6,024 bases of DNA from Bacteroidota bacterium. Lineage in GTDB: Bacteria > Bacteroidota > Bacteroidia > NS11-12g > UBA955. The first letter of the stretch is position 1; each line of letters opens with the position of its first letter. Positions 1-6,024 of this stretch are shown here, in pieces. A program made the position numbers and the translations under genes. The stretch covers positions 1-6,024 of the forward strand of contig JAURQA010000189.1 of assembly GCA_030836345.1 (NCBI GenBank), in the 5' to 3' direction. Under the pieces are notes generated by a model. The model was given only the letters and a program-made list of their open reading frames with translations. It did no database searches and was not told the origin of the DNA.

Positions 1-212
1 GCATACGATATGATGGAATATTTATATGTTCTTTAGAATATGATGAGCCCAATTTTAAAGTGTTCATTGGTAATTTTAGGAGGTATGAAGATGCTGTCGA
101 GATTGTTAATGATGCGCGAAAAACATTCCCATTGGCCCGAATTATTAAGGAAGAAATAAAAGCCCCTCCTGGATATTTGAATACTGAAGAGGAGGAAGAA
201 TCCTCTAAATAG
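1..212 (+). CDS. SPOR-like domain protein, C-terminal end only
   Basis: This is the 3' end of a gene that begins before the window; 69 complete codons are visible from position 3 to the TAG stop at 210-212. The visible protein contains FKVFIGNFRRYEDAVEIV, then a short helix region, then FPLARIIKEEI. This fits the beta-alpha-beta pattern of a SPOR domain (x-V-x-I/V-G-x-F/Y-x-x-x-x-x-A), a fold that binds denuded glycan strands of septal peptidoglycan and is often C-terminal in periplasmic or outer-membrane proteins. After an APPGYLN linker it ends in a strongly acidic tail with five consecutive Glu codons and SSK. The assignment rests on pattern recognition in a short fragment. The rest of the protein, its signal peptide and any partner domains cannot be seen. 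It is separated from the next gene by 172 bases, so it is probably not part of the fur operon. Confidence 0.6.
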   Translation, partial: IRYDGIFICSLEYDEPNFKVFIGNFRRYEDAVEIVNDARKTFPLARIIKEEIKAPPGYLNTEEEEESSK

Positions 213-221
213 GTCTTTTTT
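188..221 (+). terminator. weak candidate intrinsic terminator of the SPOR-like gene
   Basis: A 6-bp inverted repeat, AGAGGA (188-193) and TCCTCT (201-206), encloses a 7-base loop at the very end of the coding region. A run of six T follows at 216-221. The stem is short, overlaps the coding sequence, and lies 9 bases from the T run, which is farther than in classic terminators. The purine-rich arm also simply encodes the Glu-rich tail. It is therefore only a candidate. Confidence 0.25.
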
Positions 222-301
222 ACAAGATTATTTATTCAAATTTGACGAATGTAAATGAGGTATGTTGAAAACAAGGGATTACTTTTTAACCTGTTTATGT
301 A

Positions 302-328
302 TTTGACCTCAGGATAGTTTTACTTTTG
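302..328 (+). promoter_or_regulatory. candidate Bacteroidota-type promoter for the fur-purA operon
   Basis: TACTTTTG at 321-328 matches the TAnnTTTG -7 element of the Bacteroidota primary sigma factor exactly. A TTTG at 302-305 could serve as the -33 element, but the 15-base spacing is shorter than the usual 17-23. Transcription would start near 333-336, leaving a leader of about 50 bases before the ATG at 385. The -7 match is seen directly; its use as a promoter is inferred. Confidence 0.45.
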
Positions 329-373
329 TACAGAATTTTAAGGATTTGACTGCCAAGGATGCGAAACGTTTAA

Positions 374-378
374 AGGAG
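374..378 (+). promoter_or_regulatory. AGGAG ribosome-binding-like site favouring the ATG start of fur
   Basis: AGGAG lies 6 bases before the ATG at 385-387, which is ideal Shine-Dalgarno spacing. Bacteroidota rarely depend on such sites, and these bases would also be codons if translation began at the TTG at 346, so the match may be accidental. It nevertheless agrees with family length in favouring the ATG. Confidence 0.4.
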
Positions 379-384
379 ACAAAA

Positions 385-855
385 ATGGAAGTAAGAGCCA
401 TTTTTACCACTTATTTGGAAAAGAATAAGCAACGTCGCACACCTGAAAGATATGCTCTTCTTGACGAAATTTATAGTTATAAGGGACATTTTGATGTAGA
501 TGATTTATACATCAAAATGAAAAAGCGGAACTATAGAGTGAGTAGGGCTACGGTATATAATACATTAGACCTTCTGTTGGATTGTGGCTTGGTGAAAAAG
601 CATCATTTTGGTGAGCAAGGGAGTCAGTTTGAGCAAGCCTATGGTTTTAAGCAGCATGATCATTTAATTTGTGTTCAATGCAAAACGGTTCACGAGTTTT
701 GTGATCCTAGAATTCAACAGATTAGTAGTAAAATGGGCGAATTATTAAAATTTAATGTAACCCATCATAGTTTGCACTTGTATGCGATGCCCAGAAAAGA
801 TGAAAATGGAGATTGCGAAAAGTGTGGAATTGAAGTAAAAAACGAAGAAAATTAG
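385..855 (+). CDS. Fur-family metal-responsive transcriptional repressor
   Basis: A 156-residue protein with the Fur layout. Residues 1-75 form the winged helix, with the RRTPER entry motif at 17-22 and the recognition helix region RVSRATVYNTLDLL at 51-64. From about 80 onward is the dimerisation and metal-binding domain. The regulatory metal-site motif is present (HDH at 91-93, with H35 and E83 as likely further ligands). Two CxxC pairs, C96/C99 and C144/C147, can form the structural zinc site. The family represses iron-uptake, peroxide-stress or zinc-uptake genes; the sequence does not decide between Fur, PerR and Zur. An in-frame TTG at 346 would add 13 residues. The ATG at 385 is preferred because of the AGGAG just upstream, the family's usual short N-terminus, and the candidate promoter that would leave only about 10 leader bases before the TTG. 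It is the first gene of an operon with purA, which starts 3 bases after its stop. Confidence 0.9.
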   Translation: MEVRAIFTTYLEKNKQRRTPERYALLDEIYSYKGHFDVDDLYIKMKKRNYRVSRATVYNTLDLLLDCGLVKKHHFGEQGSQFEQAYGFKQHDHLICVQCKTVHEFCDPRIQQISSKMGELLKFNVTHHSLHLYAMPRKDENGDCEKCGIEVKNEEN

Positions 856-858
856 ATA

Positions 859-2124
859 GTGGTAGACGTAATATTAGGTTTGCAATGGGGCGATGAGGGA
901 AAAGGTAAAATAGCTGATTACCTAACCCCAAAATACGATGTTGTGGCAAGATTTCAAGGAGGCCCAAACGCGGGGCACTCTCTAGAGTTTGAAGGAAAGA
1001 AATTTGTGCTCAATACGATCCCCTCCGGGATATTTCACCAAACCACTACCAATGTTATTGGGAATGGGGTGGTTATTGATCCAGTTCGGCTTTTTCAAGA
1101 AATTGATCGATTTATTGCGGAGGTACCCGATTATGCTGATCGTTTATTGGTTTCTAAAAAGGCTCATTTGATTTTACCTACGCATCGGATTGTTGATGCT
1201 GCTTTGGAGAATGCCAAAGGGGATAAAAAAATTGGAAGTACATTGCGAGGAATTGGACCTACCTACCGTGATAAAACTGGCCGCCATGGAGTGCGAGTTG
1301 GTGATGTCCTACTGCCAGATTTTAAGGCTCGTTATGAAGAAGCTAGAGATCGTCACCTGGAACAGGTTAAATGGCTTGGGTACACGGATTTTGATTTAGA
1401 AAAAGAAGAGGCTGAGTTTTATATAGCCTTGGAGCAATTAAAAAAGCTTCAACTTATTAATAGCGAGTACTTCATTAATAAATGCATTAAGGATGGTAAG
1501 AAGGTTTTAGCTGAAGGCGCCCAAGGAAGTATGTTAGATATTGATTTTGGAACGTATCCTTATGTAACCAGCAGTAATACTATTACTGCAGGTGTTTGTA
1601 ACGGATTAGGAATTGCTCCCAAGCATATTGGCAAGGTATACGGTATTTTTAAAGCATATTGTACACGTGTGGGTTCAGGACCATTTCCAACCGAGGATTT
1701 TGGTGAAGAAGGAGAATGGTTGCGAAAGCAGGGAAATGAATTTGGCGCTACTACTGGAAGACCGAGAAGAACAGGGTGGTTAGATTTAGTGGCTCTCCGA
1801 TACACCTGTATGTTAAATGGGGTAGATGAGTTGATCATGATGAAAAGTGATATTCTCTGTGGTAGCGATAAAATACGTGTTTGTGAGTCGTATAAAATTG
1901 GTGATGAAACTACAGATGAAGTTCCTGCAAGTTTAGTTGAAAGCGGTGTGGAAGCTGTTTATACCAATCTGCCTGGATGGGTAGGACCGTTAAATTATGC
2001 GAAAGGTTTTGATAACTTAGAAGGTTCATTTAAGGACTATATTCAATACATTGAAAATGCAATAGACACGCGCATTAAAATTATATCATTGGGTCCTGAA
2101 AGAGAAAATACTATTGTGCGATGA
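859..2124 (+). CDS. purA: adenylosuccinate synthetase
   Basis: A cytoplasmic enzyme that joins IMP and aspartate using GTP to make adenylosuccinate, the first committed step to AMP. It has 421 residues, normal for the family. Visible motifs are the phosphate loop QWGDEGKGK (9-17, with catalytic-base Asp12), GPNAGHS (35-41, catalytic His40), the signature GIGPTYRDKTGRHGVR (131-146), EGAQG (219-223), TTGRPRRTGWLD (298-309, IMP and aspartate binding arginines) and KSD (329-331) at the guanine-recognition site. The end GPERENTI is typical. The start must be the GTG at 859: the fur stop TAG at 853-855 is in the same frame, and only ATA and GTG precede Val2. There is no Shine-Dalgarno sequence. The 3-base gap to fur and the ATGA overlap with the next gene indicate one transcript and probable translational coupling. 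No lost catalytic residue or frameshift is seen. Confidence 0.98.
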   Translation: MVDVILGLQWGDEGKGKIADYLTPKYDVVARFQGGPNAGHSLEFEGKKFVLNTIPSGIFHQTTTNVIGNGVVIDPVRLFQEIDRFIAEVPDYADRLLVSKKAHLILPTHRIVDAALENAKGDKKIGSTLRGIGPTYRDKTGRHGVRVGDVLLPDFKARYEEARDRHLEQVKWLGYTDFDLEKEEAEFYIALEQLKKLQLINSEYFINKCIKDGKKVLAEGAQGSMLDIDFGTYPYVTSSNTITAGVCNGLGIAPKHIGKVYGIFKAYCTRVGSGPFPTEDFGEEGEWLRKQGNEFGATTGRPRRTGWLDLVALRYTCMLNGVDELIMMKSDILCGSDKIRVCESYKIGDETTDEVPASLVESGVEAVYTNLPGWVGPLNYAKGFDNLEGSFKDYIQYIENAIDTRIKIISLGPERENTIVR

Positions 2125-2726
2125 AAATCGTTTGTATAGGTAGGAATTATGCCAATCATGCGAAAGAATTGGGGAATGAAGTTCCGAATGAGCCGGTTAT
2201 TTTTATAAAGCCAGATTCCGCACTTTTACGAAACAATAATCCATTTTATATCCCTGCTTTTACGAATGATGTTCACTATGAGCTCGAGCTTGTTATTCGG
2301 ATTGATAAAAATGGGAAATCTATTCCAAAGCAGTTTGCCAAGGATTATTACACCTCTATGGCTTTGGGAATTGACTTTACGGCCAGAGATTTGCAACGAA
2401 AATTGAAGGAGAAAGGGTTGCCATGGGAGAAAGCAAAAGGTTTTGACTACAGCGCATGCATTAGTCCTTTTGTACCTGTGATTGATAACATGCAAGATAT
2501 AAATTTTGTATTGTATAAAAATGGGATCCCTGTTCAAGTAGGACATACAGCTGATATGATTCATGCGGTGGATGAAATCATAGCCTATGTAAGTCAATAC
2601 TTTATGCTAAAAACGGGTGATTATATTTTTACAGGTACTCCTGCTGGGGTGGGCCCTGTAGCAGTTGGTGATGTATTTGAGGGTTCTCTACAGGGAGAAA
2701 AACTTTTGCGCTGCGCAATTAAATAA
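2121..2726 (+). CDS. fumarylacetoacetate hydrolase family protein (FAHD1/YcgM-like)
   Basis: A 201-residue single-domain member of the FAH family, close in length and motifs to FAHD1-type acylpyruvate hydrolases and oxaloacetate decarboxylases. These cytoplasmic enzymes use Mg2+ to cleave acylpyruvates or decarboxylate oxaloacetate. Visible features are the N-terminal CIGRNYANHAKEL with likely catalytic His13, the metal ligands Glu54 and Glu56 in HYELELVIR plus Asp85 in GIDFTARDLQ, the WEKAKGFD segment (102-109) with a probable active-site Lys, and the C-terminal TGTPAGVGPV (171-180). The exact substrate cannot be read from the sequence. Its ATG overlaps the purA TGA (ATGA at 2121-2124), so it belongs to the fur-purA operon. 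No direct pathway link to AMP synthesis is evident, although decarboxylating oxaloacetate could affect aspartate supply, which PurA consumes; that link is speculation. The gene ends 27 bases from a convergent gene. Confidence 0.9.
   Translation: MKIVCIGRNYANHAKELGNEVPNEPVIFIKPDSALLRNNNPFYIPAFTNDVHYELELVIRIDKNGKSIPKQFAKDYYTSMALGIDFTARDLQRKLKEKGLPWEKAKGFDYSACISPFVPVIDNMQDINFVLYKNGIPVQVGHTADMIHAVDEIIAYVSQYFMLKTGDYIFTGTPAGVGPVAVGDVFEGSLQGEKLLRCAIK
2695..2718 (-). terminator. weak candidate terminator of the DUF5916 gene, inside the FAH-family 3' end
   Basis: On the minus strand, 36 bases beyond the DUF5916 stop, TTGCG and CGCAA form a 5-bp stem with a 3-base loop (2706-2718). It is followed by AAGTTTTT reading toward lower coordinates, giving a hairpin plus T-run arrangement. 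In the plus direction the same hairpin has no T run. The stem is short and lies in coding sequence, so support is weak. The 27-base gap itself contains only the AT-only palindrome TAAATATTTA at 2731-2740. Confidence 0.25.
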
Positions 2727-2753
2727 ATCTTAAATATTTAAATATGGTTCGAA

Positions 2754-4901
2754 CTATAAGTTTAGCCAGTAGACAAATTTGAAAGCGAGGTTTCTATTTT
2801 TGACTTTCCAATATTGGTTATAGTTTTCTGAATACACCAAAAATAAATCACTCATGGGCCTATATCTCAACTGATATCTTATGTAGAGGTTGGTATTGTT
2901 TGCTTGGGTATTGTATTGAAGGAATGTGTTAAGGTACATGGTTGTTGTAAAGCTAATTTCTGCTTTAGCTCCAATTAAATCATAGGTTTGATCACCTATG
3001 CTAGGTAAAGAAATCTGTTCTCTTTGATAGTTAACAGAAAACACTCCCCATGGCTGCCTTCTATAAATGGCCTTTACTGTTGTGCCGTATTTAGAACCGT
3101 CATAGAATTGCCCTGCTGTTGCATCAATACTTAAATTTAAGAGCTTGCGCCTATTGCTTTGAAAAAATATATTGAGGCTGTTCCAGTCATATTCTCCCAG
3201 TAAATAATTAGAATCTGTTGAAATCGGGCTGAATGGTAGAAATAAGGTGTTTTTTTGATGAGATAAGCGAAGGTTGAACTCAGCAGAATTCTGAAATGTA
3301 TTTTTAATGCGAAAGGCATTAAACGATTCTGTACTTTTTTGAGCACTATCGTAATACGAAGAATGATAACCAATAAACGAAGTTTTATTAATTAGGTTAG
3401 ACTTAGGGTAAATGGTATAGGCAGCAGAATTCTCCAAACGCCAGAACTCTCTCGTAACACTCACTTTATTTTCCTGATCATAAAACCGTTGCCTTGGAAC
3501 AAAACCTGTGGGTGCTCTAAATCCTTTTCCGGCAAATTCATGATTCCATTCCAAGCGCCACTTAACATTCCTAAAGATAAGAAAGGATGCATGTGCAAAG
3601 CTTCTATCAATACGTTTTGGTGAAACCGATTTTTGATAAAATGCCTTTCCAACCCATTTATTGTCTTTGCTTAGTAGGTTGTATTCTAATCCGGTAACCG
3701 TACTCCCTGGCATGTTTTTTACTCTGTCATTCACAAAAATAAACCCAATATTACTCGATGAAAATACCTTACGTTGAAAGGCGGCAATGGCGTAATTTTT
3801 AGCGGGGGTAAGCGAGTCTAGCTCTCGGGTAGCGACATCCATGATGCCTACTCGCCACTTATTTCCAATTTTTCCTGTGATTCGAGCTCCCGCAGTGATT
3901 GGCTCTGCTAAGCCAACTCTACGGCTAAAAAAAGGTCGTATCCCTCTAAACCCAAAGTTTGCAAAAAGGTCACTATTTTCAATAAAGAATTGCCTGCGCT
4001 CCGGAAAGAAGAGGTTGAATTGGGTTAGGTTTATTTGTTGAACATCGACATCTACTTGAGCAAAGTCTGGATTGAGAGTGAGGTCTAAATTCAAAGAACT
4101 ACTTAAAGAAAACTTAGCATCAATTCCTGTTTTGGGCTTTATTTCTATTGCCTTCTGGCTGCTTATATCCTGGTTTCCCGTAGCACTTAAATAAGGAACA
4201 AGGGTGAGGTTAAAATTTTGTTTAGGAGGCTTTTTTTCCCAATTCATATCACCCGTGTAGGTGAGGGAGGAAATATTAAAATTTCGTGGCACTCTTACCC
4301 AACACGATTTCTCGTTATTCTTAAAGTCGATTCGTGCAACATTGGTTCGCCATTTTTTATTTTGATGATTAAATCGGATACTTTTATAGGGAATCTTAAA
4401 CTCAGCTGTCCAGAATTCCTCTTGAATATTGGTTGCACTAAACCACACTTGATCCCAAGCTGTACTTACCCCAAAATTTCCTCCATTTCCAACAGAACCT
4501 TCTCTTTGTGCATTTTGCGGTGTTACTCCAAATGAGAACCCATTTTGACCATCTAGAAAGGGCTCTAGTGTGAGCACCACAGCGTCATTGCTATTTACGC
4601 TAAAGTCTCTTTGAAGAGATTGTACCGTATATCCTTTCTTTTTGCCAGTATTATAACATTTAAAAGCGGCGTATAAATATTCCTCATCAGAGGCCAACCA
4701 AAATTCGGTTTTGGCTATGGCATTACAAGTGTCATAAGGGAAATTTTGGATGAAACTTCCACTGGTATATTTTTTTTTCCAAACAGATTCATCAAGTTTC
4801 CCATCAATAGTCATGGTTTCCTGGGTATAATCGACCGTTATTTCTTGGCCTATTAGTGCTGTAGCTAATAAAAAGCAGAGGAAAAGAGAAGTTTCTTTCA
4901 T
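2754..4901 (-). CDS. DUF5916 outer-membrane protein with CBM9-like N-terminal domain
   Basis: A 715-residue protein starting with a signal peptide (KETSLFLCFLLATALIG, cleavage probably near residue 18, no lipobox). Residues about 22-215 resemble the CBM9-like carbohydrate-binding fold placed before DUF5916: TIDGKLDESVW at 31-41, SNDAVVLTLEPFLDGQNGF at 104-122, and EEFWTAEFKIPYKSIRF at 161-177. Residues about 228-715 are the DUF5916 part, with LNPDFAQVDVD (276-286), INLTQFNLFFPERRQFF (290-306) and RPFFSRRVGL (322-331). Many alternating aromatic/polar strands follow, and the family-like end is LAFKFVYWLNL. The pattern suggests an outer-membrane beta-barrel with a periplasmic or surface sugar-binding domain. 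The biochemical function of DUF5916 is not known to me. The start ATG overlaps the stop of the upstream LysM gene by one base (TAATG), with no Shine-Dalgarno sequence, so translation is probably coupled. Any promoter must lie outside the window or within the upstream gene. Confidence 0.88.
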   Translation of the reverse strand: MKETSLFLCFLLATALIGQEITVDYTQETMTIDGKLDESVWKKKYTSGSFIQNFPYDTCNAIAKTEFWLASDEEYLYAAFKCYNTGKKKGYTVQSLQRDFSVNSNDAVVLTLEPFLDGQNGFSFGVTPQNAQREGSVGNGGNFGVSTAWDQVWFSATNIQEEFWTAEFKIPYKSIRFNHQNKKWRTNVARIDFKNNEKSCWVRVPRNFNISSLTYTGDMNWEKKPPKQNFNLTLVPYLSATGNQDISSQKAIEIKPKTGIDAKFSLSSSLNLDLTLNPDFAQVDVDVQQINLTQFNLFFPERRQFFIENSDLFANFGFRGIRPFFSRRVGLAEPITAGARITGKIGNKWRVGIMDVATRELDSLTPAKNYAIAAFQRKVFSSSNIGFIFVNDRVKNMPGSTVTGLEYNLLSKDNKWVGKAFYQKSVSPKRIDRSFAHASFLIFRNVKWRLEWNHEFAGKGFRAPTGFVPRQRFYDQENKVSVTREFWRLENSAAYTIYPKSNLINKTSFIGYHSSYYDSAQKSTESFNAFRIKNTFQNSAEFNLRLSHQKNTLFLPFSPISTDSNYLLGEYDWNSLNIFFQSNRRKLLNLSIDATAGQFYDGSKYGTTVKAIYRRQPWGVFSVNYQREQISLPSIGDQTYDLIGAKAEISFTTTMYLNTFLQYNTQANNTNLYIRYQLRYRPMSDLFLVYSENYNQYWKVKNRNLAFKFVYWLNL

Positions 4902-6024
4902 TAATCTTGCTTTGCTCGTGCCATTTTTTGAGCGCGATTCATACGATTGATTTTTTTATAGTAATACAATCGGTTTTCTGGGACCTTAATTCGCAGCCTT
5001 TGACCAATAAAAATTCCATTTCCTCTCATATTATTCCATCGCTTGATTTCTTTGATTGTGCAATCGAAAACATCACTGAGGGTATAGAGCGCATCTTTTC
5101 TTTTTACAGTGTAGGTGATCCACACAAGTTTGACTTGCTTTGGACTAGTTAACTCTTTTACTACTATGCTTTCTTTTGTTGTTTGACCGTTTGCTATTGA
5201 GGAATCATTACCTCCAGCGCTTACGGACGTTTTCTTGGTGTTTTCGATGGAAACGATAATTCGTTTACCTTTAGAAATATCGCCAAAAGGTCTTTGTACC
5301 AAATCAATGTACTCGACACTATCAATGATTTTAACCATTGTATCATAGATAGAAAACGGATCCAATAGGTATTTGGTATAAGTGTAGATTGTATCTCTTG
5401 AATTTTGGTAGGCTTGTTTGCTTACCTTAGGTACATTGAAATAACTGGTTCCTTTCAAAGTAGGTACTGTTTTTCTCAGTATACTTGGATTTAAATCGAC
5501 CAATGTTTCAACTGCAATATTTGTGAATTTTTCGATGGTTTTAAAGGTGGTAGGTAATTCGCAACTTACCGTATCTATAGGAATTATTTGGTATGGAACA
5601 GGCTTAATACCAAAGGTGTCGGCATAAAATAAAACGGTCATTGCAGAGTAGAACTGGTTCAACGGTTCTTTCTCTTTATTTGACAGGTTGGTGTAGAATT
5701 CATTAAAATGAACAGTCCCATTTATTCGAATGAGTTGATTTACTCGAACGGGACCTATGCTAAACGCTAGAATTGCTTTTTGCCAGTCTTTATAGATATT
5801 ATAAAGTGTTTTGAGATATTGGCATGCTGCCTCACTAGATTTAATAAAGGAGAGCCTTTCATCTTCATAGCTATTGGAGATTAAATCGTATTTTTTTGCG
5901 ATTTGATACTCTAGTGGCCAAATACCCCTTGCCCCATCGGTCTTAGATTGAAAATTCACATCCATTCCGGTGTTGGCAGCTGGAATGTACTTAATGAACC
6001 AAGGTAAACCAAAATCTTTGGTTA
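4901..6024 (-). CDS. MltD-like transglycosylase-fold protein with LysM domain, N-terminus missing, probably inactive
   Basis: The reading frame stays open to the window edge. An internal Met codon at 5963-5965 is not the start, because conserved domain sequence (TKDFGLPWFIKYIPAANTG) continues upstream of it. Residues here are counted from that Met. The segment up to about residue 80 follows the MltD/SLT (GH23) layout: YIP-x4-G entry, GARGIW at 11-16, KKYDL at 24-28, a YEDERLSF-type segment at 33-40, AACQYLKTLY at 46-55, DWQKAILAF at 60-68 and GPVRV at 71-75. Residues about 125-180 match the stretch after the catalytic domain in MltD proteins (DTVSCELP, LVDLNPSIL, YFNVPK). Residues 284-329 are a LysM domain (YTVKRKDALYTLSDVF, IKRWNN, IFIGQRLRIKVP), which binds peptidoglycan. 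A basic tail ends the protein. Key catalytic positions look replaced: Asn (codon 5972-5974) for Glu, Pro17 for Gln, and Phe68-Ser69 for Tyr-Asn. It probably acts in the periplasm as a binding or scaffold protein. Its stop overlaps the DUF5916 start. Confidence 0.8.
   Translation of the reverse strand, partial: TKDFGLPWFIKYIPAANTGMDVNFQSKTDGARGIWPLEYQIAKKYDLISNSYEDERLSFIKSSEAACQYLKTLYNIYKDWQKAILAFSIGPVRVNQLIRINGTVHFNEFYTNLSNKEKEPLNQFYSAMTVLFYADTFGIKPVPYQIIPIDTVSCELPTTFKTIEKFTNIAVETLVDLNPSILRKTVPTLKGTSYFNVPKVSKQAYQNSRDTIYTYTKYLLDPFSIYDTMVKIIDSVEYIDLVQRPFGDISKGKRIIVSIENTKKTSVSAGGNDSSIANGQTTKESIVVKELTSPKQVKLVWITYTVKRKDALYTLSDVFDCTIKEIKRWNNMRGNGIFIGQRLRIKVPENRLYYYKKINRMNRAQKMARAKQD

Noticed and set aside
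1..212. C-terminal end of a RelA/SpoT protein, which I recall often lying upstream of fur-purA in Bacteroidota
   Set aside because: The visible residues lack an ACT-domain pattern and instead follow a SPOR-like pattern with an acidic tail.
236..245. Perfect 10-base palindrome TCAAATTTGA upstream of the fur promoter
   Set aside because: It is short, AT-rich and expected by chance at this composition; it lies about 80 bases before the candidate -7 element and does not resemble a known Fur box closely enough to call an operator.
752..967. Minus-strand open frame of 71 codons across the fur-purA junction
   Set aside because: It lies opposite two well-supported genes, its protein has no recognisable motif, and its frame is explained by the coding strands.
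1560..1838. Minus-strand open frame of 92 codons inside purA
   Set aside because: It is antisense to the most conserved part of PurA, and its composition looks like a shadow of the coding frame.
2226..2597. Minus-strand open frame of 123 codons inside the FAH-family gene
   Set aside because: It is fully covered by a gene with clear metal-site motifs; the translated antisense protein shows no domain pattern.
4218..4535. Plus-strand open frame of 105 codons inside the DUF5916 gene
   Set aside because: It is antisense to the CBM9-like domain and has no motif of its own.
4907..5152. Plus-strand open frame of 81 codons opposite the LysM domain
   Set aside because: The minus strand encodes a recognisable LysM and basic tail here; the hydrophobic look of the plus-strand translation is a by-product.
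5963..5965. Met codon as the start of the MltD-like gene
   Set aside because: Conserved domain sequence (GLPWFIKYIP) continues in frame upstream without a stop to the window edge, so the true start is outside the window.

Overview
The window looks like a piece of a Bacteroidota chromosome, most likely of the order Flavobacteriales. This rests on AT-rich coding sequence, a TAnnTTTG-type -7 element, start codons mostly without Shine-Dalgarno sequences, a Bacteroidota-style Fur protein directly upstream of purA, and a DUF5916 outer-membrane protein, a family typical of this phylum. No mobile element, CRISPR array, tRNA or rRNA is visible, and nothing in base composition suggests recent transfer.

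Layout. Positions 1-212 hold the 3' end of a plus-strand gene whose product ends in a SPOR-like domain and an acidic tail. The 172-base gap that follows contains a weak possible terminator and a candidate promoter. A tight plus-strand operon comes next: a Fur-family metalloregulator (385-855), purA with a GTG start 3 bases later (859-2124), and a fumarylacetoacetate hydrolase (FAH) family enzyme whose ATG overlaps the purA stop (2121-2726).

A gap of only 27 bases separates this operon from a convergent minus-strand pair. Read in their own direction, these are an MltD-like, LysM-bearing protein (6024-4901, N-terminus outside the window) and a DUF5916 outer-membrane protein with an N-terminal CBM9-like domain (4901-2754). 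They overlap by one base (TAATG), so they are probably co-translated.

How the genes may work together. The plus-strand operon places AMP synthesis and a small-acid clean-up enzyme under the same transcript as a metal-responsive repressor. The minus-strand pair is an envelope module: a periplasmic peptidoglycan-binding protein and a predicted beta-barrel.

The observation most worth following is that the MltD-like domain keeps the lytic transglycosylase fold signature but seems to have lost the catalytic glutamate (Asn instead), the Gln of the GLWQ motif (Pro instead) and the Tyr-Asn of the AYN motif (Phe-Ser instead). It therefore looks like a non-catalytic peptidoglycan-binding relative coupled to an outer-membrane protein of unknown function. 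Otherwise the window is ordinary core chromosome.
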